From Asticcacaulis biprosthecium C19 (GTDB lineage Bacteria > Pseudomonadota > Alphaproteobacteria > Caulobacterales > Caulobacteraceae): a stretch of 43,717 nt of DNA. The notes beneath the pieces were generated by a model. The model did no database searches and had not been told where the DNA came from. It saw nothing but the letters and a program-made list of their open reading frames with translations. Below, piece by piece: positions 7,721-15,475 of this stretch. The stretch spans positions 57,444 through 101,160 of the forward strand of contig NZ_GL883081.1 in assembly GCF_000204015.1 (NCBI RefSeq), read 5' to 3'. Made by a program: the position numbers and the translations under genes. Position 1 is the first letter of the stretch. Every line of letters starts with the position of its first letter.

Positions 7721-8470
7721 ATGAAGAGACTTCTGGCGTCTGTCGCCCTAATGACGCTTGTCACCGCGTGCGCCACACCTTACCGGCCCATTCCTTTTGA
7801 CCGGGCTACGTCGGGTATCTCGACAATCCAGGTCGTCGAAGATGCCGTGCCGGCGAAATCGAACGTCCGCAAGTTGGCGACCAATGGCCAGAACATGGCC
7901 AGTGCGACCGGTGGGCTTGGCCTGGCGGGTCTGGTGGTCGGTCTCGCCGCCGCCGGTATCGAAGCCGGGATTGCCGACAATCAGAACAAGAAGATCAACG
8001 GTGCGCTGGAGTCTCAGAAGTTCGACGGCGAAGCCGTTTTCGATGCGGCGTTCGAGGCTGAACTGAAGGCGCAGAATTTTGACATCGCGGTCAACAAGAC
8101 GGCGCGCGCCGAAAACCACGGCATGGTCGTCATTGCCCCGCAGCCTGACGCCGCCGCCGGTACTGCTGTGCTCGACATCAACGGCTATGCTTACGGTTAC
8201 CAGCAGGTCGGTGGCACCAAGAACTGGCGTCCCTATGTCGTGGTCAAACTGATGATGTACGACGCCAAGGACCCCAAGAACGTCCTGCTCGACAACCAAG
8301 TCGAATATAACGCGGTGGCGCCGGTGCCGTTGACGGTCAATGTGCCGGTCGACGAGACCTATACATTCGAAAGTGCCGAAGCGATCGCGGCCGATCCGGT
8401 CAAGGCTACCGAAGGTCTCACAAAGGCCATCGAAGCCTCGGCCCGTGCAGCCGCCCAACTCCTGAAGTAG
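7721..8470 (+). CDS. Hypothetical lipoprotein
   Basis: A 249-residue lipoprotein with lipobox LVTAC, acylated at Cys17. The start at 7721 follows AAGGGGGA and gives a proper signal peptide. An Ala/Gly-rich hydrophobic stretch at about 62-85 (GGLGLAGLVVGLAAAGIEAG) may insert into or associate with the membrane. The C-terminal half is a mixed alpha/beta domain containing NGYAYGYQQVGGTKNWRPYVVVKL, followed by several Val-Pro turns. I do not recognise a characterised family. It is 13 bases upstream of a second lipoprotein gene, probably in one transcript that ends at the terminator at 9191-9218. A role in the cell envelope is an inference only. Confidence 0.8.
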   Translation: MKRLLASVALMTLVTACATPYRPIPFDRATSGISTIQVVEDAVPAKSNVRKLATNGQNMASATGGLGLAGLVVGLAAAGIEAGIADNQNKKINGALESQKFDGEAVFDAAFEAELKAQNFDIAVNKTARAENHGMVVIAPQPDAAAGTAVLDINGYAYGYQQVGGTKNWRPYVVVKLMMYDAKDPKNVLLDNQVEYNAVAPVPLTVNVPVDETYTFESAEAIAADPVKATEGLTKAIEASARAAAQLLK

Positions 8471-8483
8471 GACGGTTACCGGT

Positions 8484-9164
8484 ATGAAGCTGCTCAGATA
8501 CGCCCTGGGGTTCGCACCGTTTCTGCTTTTGCAGGCCTGTGCGACCACACCGCCACCCCCGCCGCCCATGGCCGTGACCGACCTGTCGGGCAAGACCTGC
8601 GCGACCGAGCCGTCGACAGCTAACGCCGTGTCCCTGACACCGGTGAAGAAGCAGGTCCTTCATACGGTCTCGACCCTGGTCGACGCCAATACGCCCTGCC
8701 TGACAGGGGCCGATGGCAGCCTGAGCAACTATGTCGTCTATGCCATTCCGGCGTCTGGTGAAAACCACACGGTCACCGTTGGTGGCGTGCAGGAAGCGAT
8801 CCGGACCTTTGCGCCGACCGTCACGCTTCTGCAAAGCGACGGCAAGGTCACCCGCAGCTTTGGGGAGGACCGCTTTGCCCTCCTGGGCAATACCCTGGGT
8901 GTGCAGTTTCGCCCCCTGCCCGCGGAACGGTTTATTGTCGTGCAGTCCAATCCTGGACTGGTCGGCGAAAGCGTCGCCACCGTCGAGACGCGCATTACCA
9001 CCACCTCGGGCTACGCCGCGCCGACAGCCTACAGCTACGGCTATAGCTACACACACGAGCGTGGCGCCGACGGCAAGCACGAGCGTACCTTCTCACACGA
9101 AGGCTATATCAACGTGACCGTCCAGGCGGCCACCGGCAAGGTCGGCCTGCCCAACGAAAAGTAG
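8484..9164 (+). CDS. Hypothetical lipoprotein with proline-rich linker
   Basis: A 226-residue lipoprotein with lipobox LLQAC, acylated at Cys19, followed by a TTPPPPPP linker. The remainder is predicted mostly beta. It contains two cysteines (in GKTCATEP and TPCLTG) that could form a disulfide, and a Tyr/Ser/Thr-rich stretch (AAPTAYSYGYSYTH) near residue 180. No characterised family is recognised. The gene follows the previous lipoprotein gene by 13 bases and ends in a strong intrinsic terminator, so these two form a discrete unit. Confidence 0.8.
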   Translation: MKLLRYALGFAPFLLLQACATTPPPPPPMAVTDLSGKTCATEPSTANAVSLTPVKKQVLHTVSTLVDANTPCLTGADGSLSNYVVYAIPASGENHTVTVGGVQEAIRTFAPTVTLLQSDGKVTRSFGEDRFALLGNTLGVQFRPLPAERFIVVQSNPGLVGESVATVETRITTTSGYAAPTAYSYGYSYTHERGADGKHERTFSHEGYINVTVQAATGKVGLPNEK

Positions 9165-9190
9165 GCAGGCTCACACGCAACACCTGTTCA

Positions 9191-9218
9191 AGGCCGGCGG
9201 ATCACCGCCGGCCTTTTT
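9191..9218 (+). terminator. Rho-independent terminator of the lipoprotein pair
   Basis: AGGCCGGCGG and CCGCCGGCCT form a perfect 10-bp stem with a four-base loop, followed by five T residues. It closes the transcript of the two lipoprotein genes and touches the stop codon of the convergent gene. Confidence 0.92.
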
Positions 9219-9583
9219 CAGTTTTCTGCGATCTTCCTGCCCTTGACCGTGACGTCGGACGTCGACTTGACATTGATCTTGCCGGCACCGTCGATGGTAA
9301 TGTCTGTGCCCGACAGGACGATTTCACCCGACTTCTTCATCTGCAGCCGCGCCTTGCCGGTACCGAGCCATATCTCGTCGCCCGCCGTCAGGATCAGACG
9401 CTTGTTCGCCGTCACCGTGACGCTGTCGCCCGTCGCCACAGCCTGTTCCATCCGGGCCAGTCGGGCTTCCAGTGCCGCGATTCGCCCGGTATCGCCTGTA
9501 TCGCCCTGCGCCACCCCCACAACCGCGGCCGTCAAAACTGCGCCCATCACCGCCCCGCCGGCCAACATCGTCCAGGTTTTCAT
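9218..9583 (-). CDS. Membrane-anchored small protein with VgrG/gp5-like beta-helix tail
   Basis: A 121-residue protein. The start at 9583 follows CGGAG and yields an N-terminal hydrophobic signal or anchor (about 4-24). Residues 30-50 form a short coiled-coil (GRIAALEARLARMEQ). The C-terminal 70 residues are a regular beta repeat (LTAGDEIWLGTG, LQMKKSGEIVLSG, ITIDGAGKINVKSTSDVTVKG) closely resembling the DUF2345-type needle domain at the end of type VI secretion VgrG proteins and phage gp5. A stand-alone anchored version without the VgrG body is unusual. No type VI genes are in the window. It could trimerise into a small periplasmic or surface spike. The resemblance is pattern-based and its function is unknown. 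Confidence 0.75.
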   Translation of the reverse strand: MKTWTMLAGGAVMGAVLTAAVVGVAQGDTGDTGRIAALEARLARMEQAVATGDSVTVTANKRLILTAGDEIWLGTGKARLQMKKSGEIVLSGTDITIDGAGKINVKSTSDVTVKGRKIAEN

Positions 9584-9658
9584 AATCCGCTCCGAAAAAA
9601 TTTTCAAAATACAGTGCAGATCCTACGCCTCAAGTCTCGCAAAACCAAGCCCGGCAAC

Positions 9659-9734
9659 AAGTCAGGTTGACCTGACATTTTTCCCGATGTAAGGTTGACA
9701 TGACATTCGGGAAAATGTAAAGTCGACCTTACAT
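9659..9734. promoter_or_regulatory. Three phased operator-like dyads (28-bp period)
   Basis: Three 20-base dyads start at 9659, 9687 and 9715, exactly 28 bases apart. Their approximate consensus is ATGTAAGGTTGACCTGACAT. The eight-base spacers (TTTTCCCG and TCGGGAAA) are themselves nearly reverse complements, so the whole block is close to symmetric about the middle site. It ends 17 bases before the first gene of an operon that encodes an XRE repressor, which is the obvious candidate ligand. Confidence 0.75.
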
Positions 9735-9751
9735 TCACCGGAGCCGACACC

Positions 9752-10156
9752 ATGAACAAAGCCCCCCTTACTCGCTATTTGATCGGCATGTCCTTCTGGA
9801 TGGCGCTGTACATATCCGCTATTGTTTTCAATGGCTTTTACTTTCGGGGTAGCTTAGGACCGGTGGAAGTACCACTGTCCTACGTCCTGGCGGTCCTCCC
9901 CAGCCTGCCAGTCGGTGGCATGATCTGGGTGATGCTGCGCCACATCGAAACAAGCGACGAATATGTCCGCGGCCAATTGGTCCGGCGTTACCTCATCGCC
10001 ATGGGCCTGACGCTACTGCTGTGCTCAGCTTACACCTTTTTGGAAAACTATACCGGCGTGAAGATCTTCGAGCGCCTGTACGTCTTCGCCGTCTTCTGCG
10101 CCTGCCTGGCCGTTGTAACGCCGTTCACACTGGGCGCTACCCGCAATCCATCCTGA
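9752..10156 (+). CDS. Four-helix membrane protein, paralogue 1
   Basis: A 134-residue inner-membrane protein with four hydrophobic segments (about 10-30, 43-61, 83-99, 109-126). The N-terminal pattern IGMSFWMALY and the loop element EYVRGQLVRRYLIA are shared almost position for position with the protein of the next gene, showing a tandem duplication. A GGAG ribosome binding site precedes the start. The gene is the first of an operon with an XRE regulator and lies just behind the three phased dyads. Small membrane proteins paired with short XRE regulators are widespread and mostly uncharacterised; I cannot name a function. Confidence 0.85.
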   Translation: MNKAPLTRYLIGMSFWMALYISAIVFNGFYFRGSLGPVEVPLSYVLAVLPSLPVGGMIWVMLRHIETSDEYVRGQLVRRYLIAMGLTLLLCSAYTFLENYTGVKIFERLYVFAVFCACLAVVTPFTLGATRNPS

Positions 10157-10168
10157 TAGGAAACAATC

Positions 10169-10558
10169 ATGAAAACCTCCTCGCCCAACACCCAATATGC
10201 CATCGGCATGTCGTTCTGGATGGCGCTGTATGTCGCCGCGCTGTTCGGCTCGATCTTTCTGATCAAGGGCCTTCAACCCACCGGTCCCCTGCTCTATGTC
10301 CTGGCCGTGGCGCCCGCCCTGCCCATCGGCGGCACCATCGTTGTCTTCCTGCGCTATATCGACGCCGTCGATGAATATGTCCGCGCCGTCACCACCCGCC
10401 GCTTCGTCATCGCCACGGGCCTGACCTTGTTCCTGTGCACGGCCTGGGGTTTCATGGAAGACAATGCCGGCGCCCCCGAATTTTCACTGTATCTGGTCTA
10501 TGCCCTCTTCTGGGGTCTGTATGGCCTGACCTCGGTCTTCGTAAGGCAGGCGGCATGA
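10169..10558 (+). CDS. Four-helix membrane protein, paralogue 2
   Basis: A 129-residue protein homologous to its upstream neighbour. Shared elements are IGMSFWMALY near residue 13, LSYVLAV versus LLYVLAV, and DEYVR followed by a basic loop and the third helix. It has four predicted membrane segments and a short C-terminal tail. An AGGAAA ribosome binding site lies in the 12-base gap. Its stop overlaps the ATG of the XRE regulator (ATGA), so the two are translationally coupled. The pair may form a heteromeric membrane complex; this is inference from duplication and co-expression. Confidence 0.86.
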   Translation: MKTSSPNTQYAIGMSFWMALYVAALFGSIFLIKGLQPTGPLLYVLAVAPALPIGGTIVVFLRYIDAVDEYVRAVTTRRFVIATGLTLFLCTAWGFMEDNAGAPEFSLYLVYALFWGLYGLTSVFVRQAA

Positions 10559-10758
10559 AACAATATCTGCGTGAACTGCGCACGGAGATGGGCCTGACCC
10601 AGGCCGACCTCGCCGCAAAACTGGGGGTCTCGCGCCAGGCGGTCATCGCCCTCGAAACCGACAAGCACATCCCCTCGCTCGATCTGGCCTACAAGATTTC
10701 CGCTGTTTTCGACCGGCCGGTGGAAAGCATCTTCGAAAACCCTTACCGGCCGGCTTAA
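10555..10758 (+). CDS. Short XRE-family regulator
   Basis: A 67-residue protein consisting almost entirely of a Cro/C1 helix-turn-helix. The scaffold is LRELRTEMGLTQADLAAKLGVSRQAVIALETD, followed by the IPSLDLAYKISAVFDRPVESIF tail common in small XRE regulators. The start codon lies inside the stop of the preceding membrane gene. It presumably dimerises and binds the three phased dyads upstream of the operon, controlling its own synthesis and that of the membrane proteins. No sensor domain is present, so any signal would come from a partner or from protein level. Family assignment is secure; the target sites are inferred. Confidence 0.92.
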   Translation: MKQYLRELRTEMGLTQADLAAKLGVSRQAVIALETDKHIPSLDLAYKISAVFDRPVESIFENPYRPA

Positions 10759-10783
10759 CCCCCTCATCTTAAAGGAATACTCC

Positions 10784-10978
10784 ATGTCCGATCGTCCCCT
10801 TGCGGAACGTGACCGCTACAACCTTGCCCGCCCGATCACGCCCGACTTCTCCCGACTACTGCGTTTCGCCGCCGGCCTCGCCTTCTTTGCCTTCCTGTTC
10901 CTGGAACCGGAGCATCGCCTGGCCAAGGCCCTGATCAACGCCGCCAATCAACTGCTCACATCCATCACCACGCTTTAA
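10784..10978 (+). CDS. Small single-pass membrane protein
   Basis: A 64-residue protein with a polar, Arg-rich N-terminus, one hydrophobic segment (about 27-42, LRFAAGLAFFAFLFLEP) and an amphipathic C-terminal tail. AAAGGA precedes the ATG. It lies between the XRE gene (25-base gap) and the hydrolase gene (11-base gap), so it belongs to the same operon. No known family is recognised. A role as a small subunit or regulator of the neighbouring membrane proteins is conceivable but not shown. Confidence 0.75.
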   Translation: MSDRPLAERDRYNLARPITPDFSRLLRFAAGLAFFAFLFLEPEHRLAKALINAANQLLTSITTL

Positions 10979-10989
10979 GGAAATCCCTC

Positions 10990-11922
10990 ATGTCCGAATC
11001 TCCCACACGCAAAAAAGGCCTGTCGATGGGCGCCATGTTCGCCATCGGCGTCGGTATTTTCGTCGCTTGCGCTGTCGCCTGGTCGCAGTCCAGGGCTGAA
11101 ACCATCCGCTTTCCCGATGAAGCCAATGCCCGCTTCAGCGTCACCGTCACCGGTGAAGGCCCCGATGTCATCCTGATCCCTGGCCTTGGCTCCCCGGCCG
11201 CGGTCTGGGACGGCACGGTCGCCAAGTTCAAGGACCAGTACCGCTTCCACGTCCTGAATCTGTCGGGCTTTGCGGGCGAACCTGCCGCCGCCAACGGCCA
11301 GGGCGACGTCCTGGCGCCCTCGGTTGAGGCCGTCGATGCCTATATCAAGGCCAATGACCTGAAACAGCCGGTCGTCGCCGGCCATTCCCTGGGCGGGCTG
11401 ATGGCGCTGATGCTGGCCAAGTCGCACCCCGAGGACGCCAGCGAACTGGTCATCGTCGACGCCCTGCCCTTTATCGGTTTGATCTTCGATCCTAACGCCA
11501 CGGCGCAAACCATCGCCCCGCAAGCCACTGCTATGCGTGACAGCCTCATCAACGCCCCGGCCGACGCCTTTGCCGCGCAGCAACGCGCCGGCGCCGGCCG
11601 CATGGTCACGACCCCGGCCCACCAGGAGACTGTCGTCGGCTGGTCGCTGGCCTCCGACCGCCGTGTCTTCGCCCAGGCCATGTATGAGGATCTCGTGCTG
11701 GACCTGCGCCCGGACCTGGCGAAGATCACGACGCCGACCACGGTGATCGTGCCAGTGGCCTCGCACTACGGCATGACCCAGGACGCCACCCTGGCCTTCT
11801 ACAAGGGTGCCTATGCCGGCCAGCCGAATGTAACTTTCGTGGCGGTCGATAACAGCCTGCATTTCGTCATGCTGGACCAACCGGAAACCTTCGCAACGGC
11901 TCTGGAGGCTGCCCTGAAATAG
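10990..11922 (+). CDS. Membrane-anchored or secreted alpha/beta hydrolase
   Basis: A 310-residue protein with an N-terminal hydrophobic segment (about 14-31) acting as signal anchor or uncleaved signal. The alpha/beta hydrolase fold follows: oxyanion region LIPGLGSPAAVW (62-73), nucleophile elbow GHSLGG with Ser133, and a C-terminal His291 in SLHFVM. The acid is probably one of the Asp residues after strand 6 or 7. It is the last gene of the five-gene operon behind the phased dyads. Substrate is unknown; the fold includes esterases, lipases and lactonases. A GC-rich hairpin lies downstream. Confidence 0.88.
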   Translation: MSESPTRKKGLSMGAMFAIGVGIFVACAVAWSQSRAETIRFPDEANARFSVTVTGEGPDVILIPGLGSPAAVWDGTVAKFKDQYRFHVLNLSGFAGEPAAANGQGDVLAPSVEAVDAYIKANDLKQPVVAGHSLGGLMALMLAKSHPEDASELVIVDALPFIGLIFDPNATAQTIAPQATAMRDSLINAPADAFAAQQRAGAGRMVTTPAHQETVVGWSLASDRRVFAQAMYEDLVLDLRPDLAKITTPTTVIVPVASHYGMTQDATLAFYKGAYAGQPNVTFVAVDNSLHFVMLDQPETFATALEAALK

Positions 11923-11945
11923 GACTAGCCTCACCAGGCATGGAA

Positions 11946-11973
11946 CGGCCGCCTGTTTCGCAACAGGCGGCCG
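11946..11973 (+). terminator. GC-rich hairpin, possible terminator
   Basis: CGGCCGCCTGTT and AACAGGCGGCCG form a perfect 12-bp stem with a four-base loop 24 bases after the hydrolase stop. No T-run follows directly, so intrinsic termination would be weak; it may only protect the 3-prime end. Confidence 0.55.
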
Positions 11974-11986
11974 CACTGCGTCATAA

Positions 11987-12008
11987 TTTTAAGTTTCGAA
12001 AATTAAAA
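11987..12008. promoter_or_regulatory. AT-rich 22-bp dyad upstream of catalase
   Basis: TTTTAA-N-TTTCGAAA-N-TTAAAA is symmetric at all but one base pair, and stands out in an otherwise GC-rich region. It lies about 70 bases before the catalase start, suitable for an operator or UP-like element. I cannot assign it to a regulator; it does not match the textbook OxyR spacing. Confidence 0.6.
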
Positions 12009-12076
12009 CTATTATCGATTTTTCTTATTCCGGGCTTGGCCGTAACACTGGACCTGTCGCTTTCAGGAGATCCGCC

Positions 12077-13564
12077 ATGTCCGAACCCAAATGCCCTTAC
12101 CACATGACCACCTCGGCCGGCGCGCCGGTGGCCGACAATCAAAACGCCCTGTCGGCCGGACCGCGCGGCCCCCTGCTGATGCAGGACTATCAGCTGATCG
12201 AAAAGCTGGCCCACCAGAACCGCGAACGTATCCCGGAACGGGTGGTGCACGCCAAGGGCTGGGGCGCCTACGGCACCTTTACCGTCACCCACGACATCAC
12301 GCCCTATACCCGCGCAGCGATCTTCTCCGAGGTCGGCAAGTCGACCCCGCTGCTGACCCGGTTCTCGACGGTCGCTGGTGAACTGGGCGCCGCCGATGCC
12401 GAGCGCGACGTCCGCGGCTTTTCGGTCAAGTTCTACACCGAGGAAGGCAACTGGGACCTAGTCGGCAACAACACGCCAGTCTTCTTCATCCGCGATCCGT
12501 ACAAGTTCCCGGACTTCATCCATACGCAAAAGCGCCACCCGAAGACCCACCTGCGCTCGGCCACGGCCATGTGGGACTACTGGAGCCTCAGCCCGGAAGC
12601 CCTGCACCAGGTTACCATCCTGATGTCCGATCGCGGCATCCCGGTGTCGCCGATGCATATGGATGGCTTCGGATCTCACACCTTCAGCTTCATCAATGCT
12701 GAGCATGAGCGCTTCTGGGTCAAGTTCCACTTCAAGAGCCGCCAGGGCAAGGTCAACTATACCAACGCCCAGGCGGCCGAAGTCATCGGCAAGTCGCGCG
12801 AAACCTACCAGGAGGCCCTGTTCGAGGCAGTCGAGTCCGGCCGCTTCCCCAAGTGGGATCTGTACGTCCAGATCATGCCGGAACTGGAAGCCGAAACCAC
12901 GTCGTACAACCCGTTCGACCTCACCAAGGTCTGGCCGCACGCCGACTATCCTCTGATCCCGGTGGGCGTGATGGAGTTGAACCGCAATGCCGACAACTAC
13001 TTCGCCGAAATCGAGCAGGCCGCCTTCTCGCCGTCGAACATCGTGCCCGGGATCGGATTTTCACCGGACAAGGTGCTCCAGGCGCGGATCTTTGCCTATG
13101 CCGACGCCCATCGCTACCGCCTGGGGACGCACTATGAGGCCCTCCCCGTCAACGCGCCGAAATGTCCGGTGCGGCACTACCATGCCGACGGTCAGATGCG
13201 CTTCTTCGGCAGCCTGACGCCAACCGATGCCTATTACGAACCCAACAGCTTCGGCGGTCCGGCCCAAGCAGCGGAATATCGCGAGCCGCCACTGAAAATC
13301 TCCGGCGATGCCGACCGCTATGATCACCGTGACGGCAATGACGACTACAGCCAGGCGCGCGCCCTGTTCAACCTGTTCGACGACGGCCAAAAGCAGCGAA
13401 CGTGCGAGACCATTGCCGGCTCGATGGGCGGCGTACCCGCCTTCATCATCGAACGCGCGCTCGGACATTTCGACCTGATCGATCCGGCCTTCGGCAAGGG
13501 TATCCGCCAGGCGCTGGGCCACGGCGGCGACCCGGCGGCCGACGCCGCGCGAAACACCGAGTGA
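12077..13564 (+). CDS. katA: Monofunctional haem catalase (small subunit)
   Basis: A 495-residue cytoplasmic catalase converting hydrogen peroxide to water and oxygen, of the usual small-subunit length. The distal catalytic histidine is His58 in [11 protein letters not shown], and the distal asparagine lies in [12 protein letters not shown] (131-132). The proximal haem ligand is Tyr341 with Arg337 in [14 protein letters not shown]. The NADPH-binding-type region (about 180-215) and the C-terminal helical domain are complete. CAGGAG precedes the start. The gene is monocistronic, downstream of an AT-rich dyad. The short N-terminal CPYHMTT stretch resembles catalases of the KatA/KatB group. The symbol reflects family, not proven orthology. 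Confidence 0.97.
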   Translation: MSEPKCPYHMTTSAGAPVADNQNALSAGPRGPLLMQDYQLIEKLAHQNRERIPERVVHAKGWGAYGTFTVTHDITPYTRAAIFSEVGKSTPLLTRFSTVAGELGAADAERDVRGFSVKFYTEEGNWDLVGNNTPVFFIRDPYKFPDFIHTQKRHPKTHLRSATAMWDYWSLSPEALHQVTILMSDRGIPVSPMHMDGFGSHTFSFINAEHERFWVKFHFKSRQGKVNYTNAQAAEVIGKSRETYQEALFEAVESGRFPKWDLYVQIMPELEAETTSYNPFDLTKVWPHADYPLIPVGVMELNRNADNYFAEIEQAAFSPSNIVPGIGFSPDKVLQARIFAYADAHRYRLGTHYEALPVNAPKCPVRHYHADGQMRFFGSLTPTDAYYEPNSFGGPAQAAEYREPPLKISGDADRYDHRDGNDDYSQARALFNLFDDGQKQRTCETIAGSMGGVPAFIIERALGHFDLIDPAFGKGIRQALGHGGDPAADAARNTE

Positions 13565-13570
13565 TACCGT

Positions 13571-14008
13571 TCAAAGGGTTGTCTGATACTGCACCAGCTC
13601 GGTCAGGTCGGCCACCTTGTCGTACAGTGCGCGTGCTCGTGCATTGTGGTCGTGGGTGACCCAGTACAGCCGACCCATACCGCGTGACCGGGCGTCTTCG
13701 GTCACGGCGGCAATCAGGGCCCGCGCCGCACCCCGGCCGCGGGCCTTATCGTCGACATAGAGGTCTTCGAGATAGCAGTAGCCGTCCTTCGCCCAGGTCG
13801 ACCGGTGCAGGATATAGGTGGCAAACCCGACCATGGCGCCATCGACATGGGCCACCACCATGAACATCGACTCTTCGGGATCAAGGAAGCGCGCAAAGGT
13901 CAGGTCAGTGACGGCGTCGGGCAGGGGCTGGTTATAAAAGTCGAGATAGGCCTGCCACAGGGGCCGCCACGCTGCCTTGTCGTCTGCCGTCACCGCGCGA
14001 ATGTCCAT
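13571..14008 (-). CDS. GNAT-family N-acetyltransferase
   Basis: A 145-residue GNAT domain protein. The acetyl-CoA pyrophosphate-binding motif A is LYVDDKARGRGAARALI (about 88-104), with the R/Q-x-x-G-x-G/A core as RGRGAA. The C-terminal NARARALYDKVADL element corresponds to motif B. A GGAGGTGATCC ribosome binding site precedes the ATG. It converges on catalase with a six-base gap between stops. The substrate cannot be told from sequence; members acetylate small amines, amino acids or proteins. Confidence 0.93.
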   Translation of the reverse strand: MDIRAVTADDKAAWRPLWQAYLDFYNQPLPDAVTDLTFARFLDPEESMFMVVAHVDGAMVGFATYILHRSTWAKDGYCYLEDLYVDDKARGRGAARALIAAVTEDARSRGMGRLYWVTHDHNARARALYDKVADLTELVQYQTTL

Positions 14009-14161
14009 GGATCACCTCCAAACGCCGTCCTATCGTGTCGCGGTCAGGCCTGCAACAGCAGAAAGGCGGCGAGAACTTACGATTCAAAGCCTATATACCG
14101 GTCGTCCCTCCCCCATCGGGCGTCTCCCATTGGGCAAGGACGGGCGTGGAAAAACGAATTT

Positions 14162-14695
14162 ATGAAATCTGTTGCTGCCGTGCTGACGGCGTCTTTCCTG
14201 CTGGTCGGGTGCGCGAACTCTGAACCGGACTGGGACCTTGCCGTCAAGCCGCTGTTCGTTTTCCAGACCTTGAAGGCCGCTCAGGGCTGGCAACAGGGCA
14301 CCCCCGCCCTGGCCACCTGCACCCCTTCCCGCTCCGGCCATCAGCACATCTGTCAGTTGCGCGACAATCAGGTTGCCGGGGCGAAGACCGAGGCGACGGA
14401 AGCCCTGTTCGACGATGAGGGTCTGCGCGCCCTGCACGTGGCCTGGCCGCTGCAGGACTATGCCGCCGTTGCCGGCGAACTGACCGCGGCCTACGGGACG
14501 CCCTGCAGCCAGGCGACGACGAACGTGCGCGGCCCGCAGTACAGCACCCTGAGCAATGTCGTTACGATCTGGTGTTTCCGCGAAGGGGCGATGACCCTGG
14601 AAAAGTATGCCGGCAATCGCGATACTGTGCGCCTGACCTACAGCTCCGAGCGGGCCAGTCTGGTTCCATCGGAGAACCGGCTGCAGATCCTCTAG
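14162..14695 (+). CDS. Hypothetical lipoprotein
   Basis: A 177-residue lipoprotein with lipobox LLVGC, acylated at Cys17; the start at 14162 is chosen because it yields this signal. The mature part has four further cysteines (in ATCTPS, HICQLR, TPCSQA and IWCFRE), which suggests two disulfides in the periplasm. No characterised family is recognised. It is a single gene whose stop is one base from the convergent three-gene cluster. The 153 bases before it hold no feature that I can name. Confidence 0.75.
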   Translation: MKSVAAVLTASFLLVGCANSEPDWDLAVKPLFVFQTLKAAQGWQQGTPALATCTPSRSGHQHICQLRDNQVAGAKTEATEALFDDEGLRALHVAWPLQDYAAVAGELTAAYGTPCSQATTNVRGPQYSTLSNVVTIWCFREGAMTLEKYAGNRDTVRLTYSSERASLVPSENRLQIL

Positions 14696-14696
14696 A

Positions 14697-14987
14697 TCAG
14701 CGCGACGGCAGAAAGCTCCAGCGCAGCTTGCCGCTGGAGTGCGGCGGCTCCTTGGCGGCCATGGTGTTACTGCGGCCCAGCAAACCCGCACCGCTCATCG
14801 CCTGCAGGCTGAGGATCGACAGCAGTTTCGGAGAGCCGGCCGTCATCGCGCGGGCATCGATGTCGTAGAGGTGTTCGCCGACGCGGAAGGCGCCCGGCTT
14901 TCCCGGGTCCTTATGGACCTGCACGGGGGCTTCAAGGCCTTCGACCAGCACCCAGGCGCTCTCATAAAGGCGAAAATTCGTCGTCAT
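14697..14987 (-). CDS. Hypothetical protein, third gene of an overlapping cluster
   Basis: A 96-residue protein with no signal peptide. Its ATG overlaps the stop of the preceding gene (ATGA), which fixes the start. The sequence contains a beta-rich first half (FRLYESAWVLVEGL, AFRVGEHLYDIDARAM) and a basic C-terminus ending in a Trp-Ser-Phe stretch. I do not recognise the family. Translation coupled to the upstream two genes suggests the three products act together or in fixed ratio. Confidence 0.7.
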   Translation of the reverse strand: MTTNFRLYESAWVLVEGLEAPVQVHKDPGKPGAFRVGEHLYDIDARAMTAGSPKLLSILSLQAMSGAGLLGRSNTMAAKEPPHSSGKLRWSFLPSR

Positions 14988-15475
14988 ATCGTGGTATCCG
15001 TCGTCAGAAGTTCGGCCGATCCGCCAACGGTAAAAACGGCCAGGATCGCCTGCTGAGCCGCTTCGAGTGCACCGGTGTGCGAGACATAGCCTCCCACCAA
15101 ACGGCCGTTGCGGATCACCTCCCACATATCGTCACGCTGGCGCAATTCAAATCGCACAGGAACGTTTTCATTTTTCAGTCCGACCTCGCCCGAGGTCGGC
15201 CAAAGGTCATCCCAAAGGGCGACCAGGGAAGGTTTCTGAGACTCGACGAGTTTGGGTTCCTCCAGGCGAATGACTTCGCGCACGAACCGCGCGGCGTAAG
15301 CGGCGGTCGCCATATCGTCCTGCCGATCGCCCTCGAGATGCACCGGTTGACGGAAGGTGGCACTTAGCCGTTCGAGAAACCGGGGCTCGGTCTCCACCAT
15401 ATGGGCGATCAGAGCCTGCAAAATCTCTTCGTGCGCCAGGACGCGGCGCTCAAGGTCGGCATTGTCCGAGGTCAT
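14984..15475 (-). CDS. Hypothetical protein, second gene of an overlapping cluster
   Basis: A 163-residue protein whose ATG shares one base with the stop of the upstream gene (TGATG). The first 75 residues are helical and charged (LERRVLAHEEILQALIAHM). The last 60 residues (ELRQRDDMWEVIRNGRLVGGYVSHTGALEAAQQAI) loosely resemble the DUF2188 pattern of a WEV-type strand followed by an Ala-rich helix. That similarity is weak. No catalytic signature is visible. It sits in the middle of three tightly overlapping genes. Confidence 0.7.
   Translation of the reverse strand: MTSDNADLERRVLAHEEILQALIAHMVETEPRFLERLSATFRQPVHLEGDRQDDMATAAYAARFVREVIRLEEPKLVESQKPSLVALWDDLWPTSGEVGLKNENVPVRFELRQRDDMWEVIRNGRLVGGYVSHTGALEAAQQAILAVFTVGGSAELLTTDTTI

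Noticed and set aside
9218-9583. Type VI secretion or prophage remnant
   Set aside because: No other type VI or phage genes occur in the window, and the gene has its own signal/anchor and ribosome binding site.
11987-12008. OxyR binding site upstream of catalase
   Set aside because: The dyad does not fit the spaced ATAG/CTAT pattern; only an unassigned dyad can be claimed.
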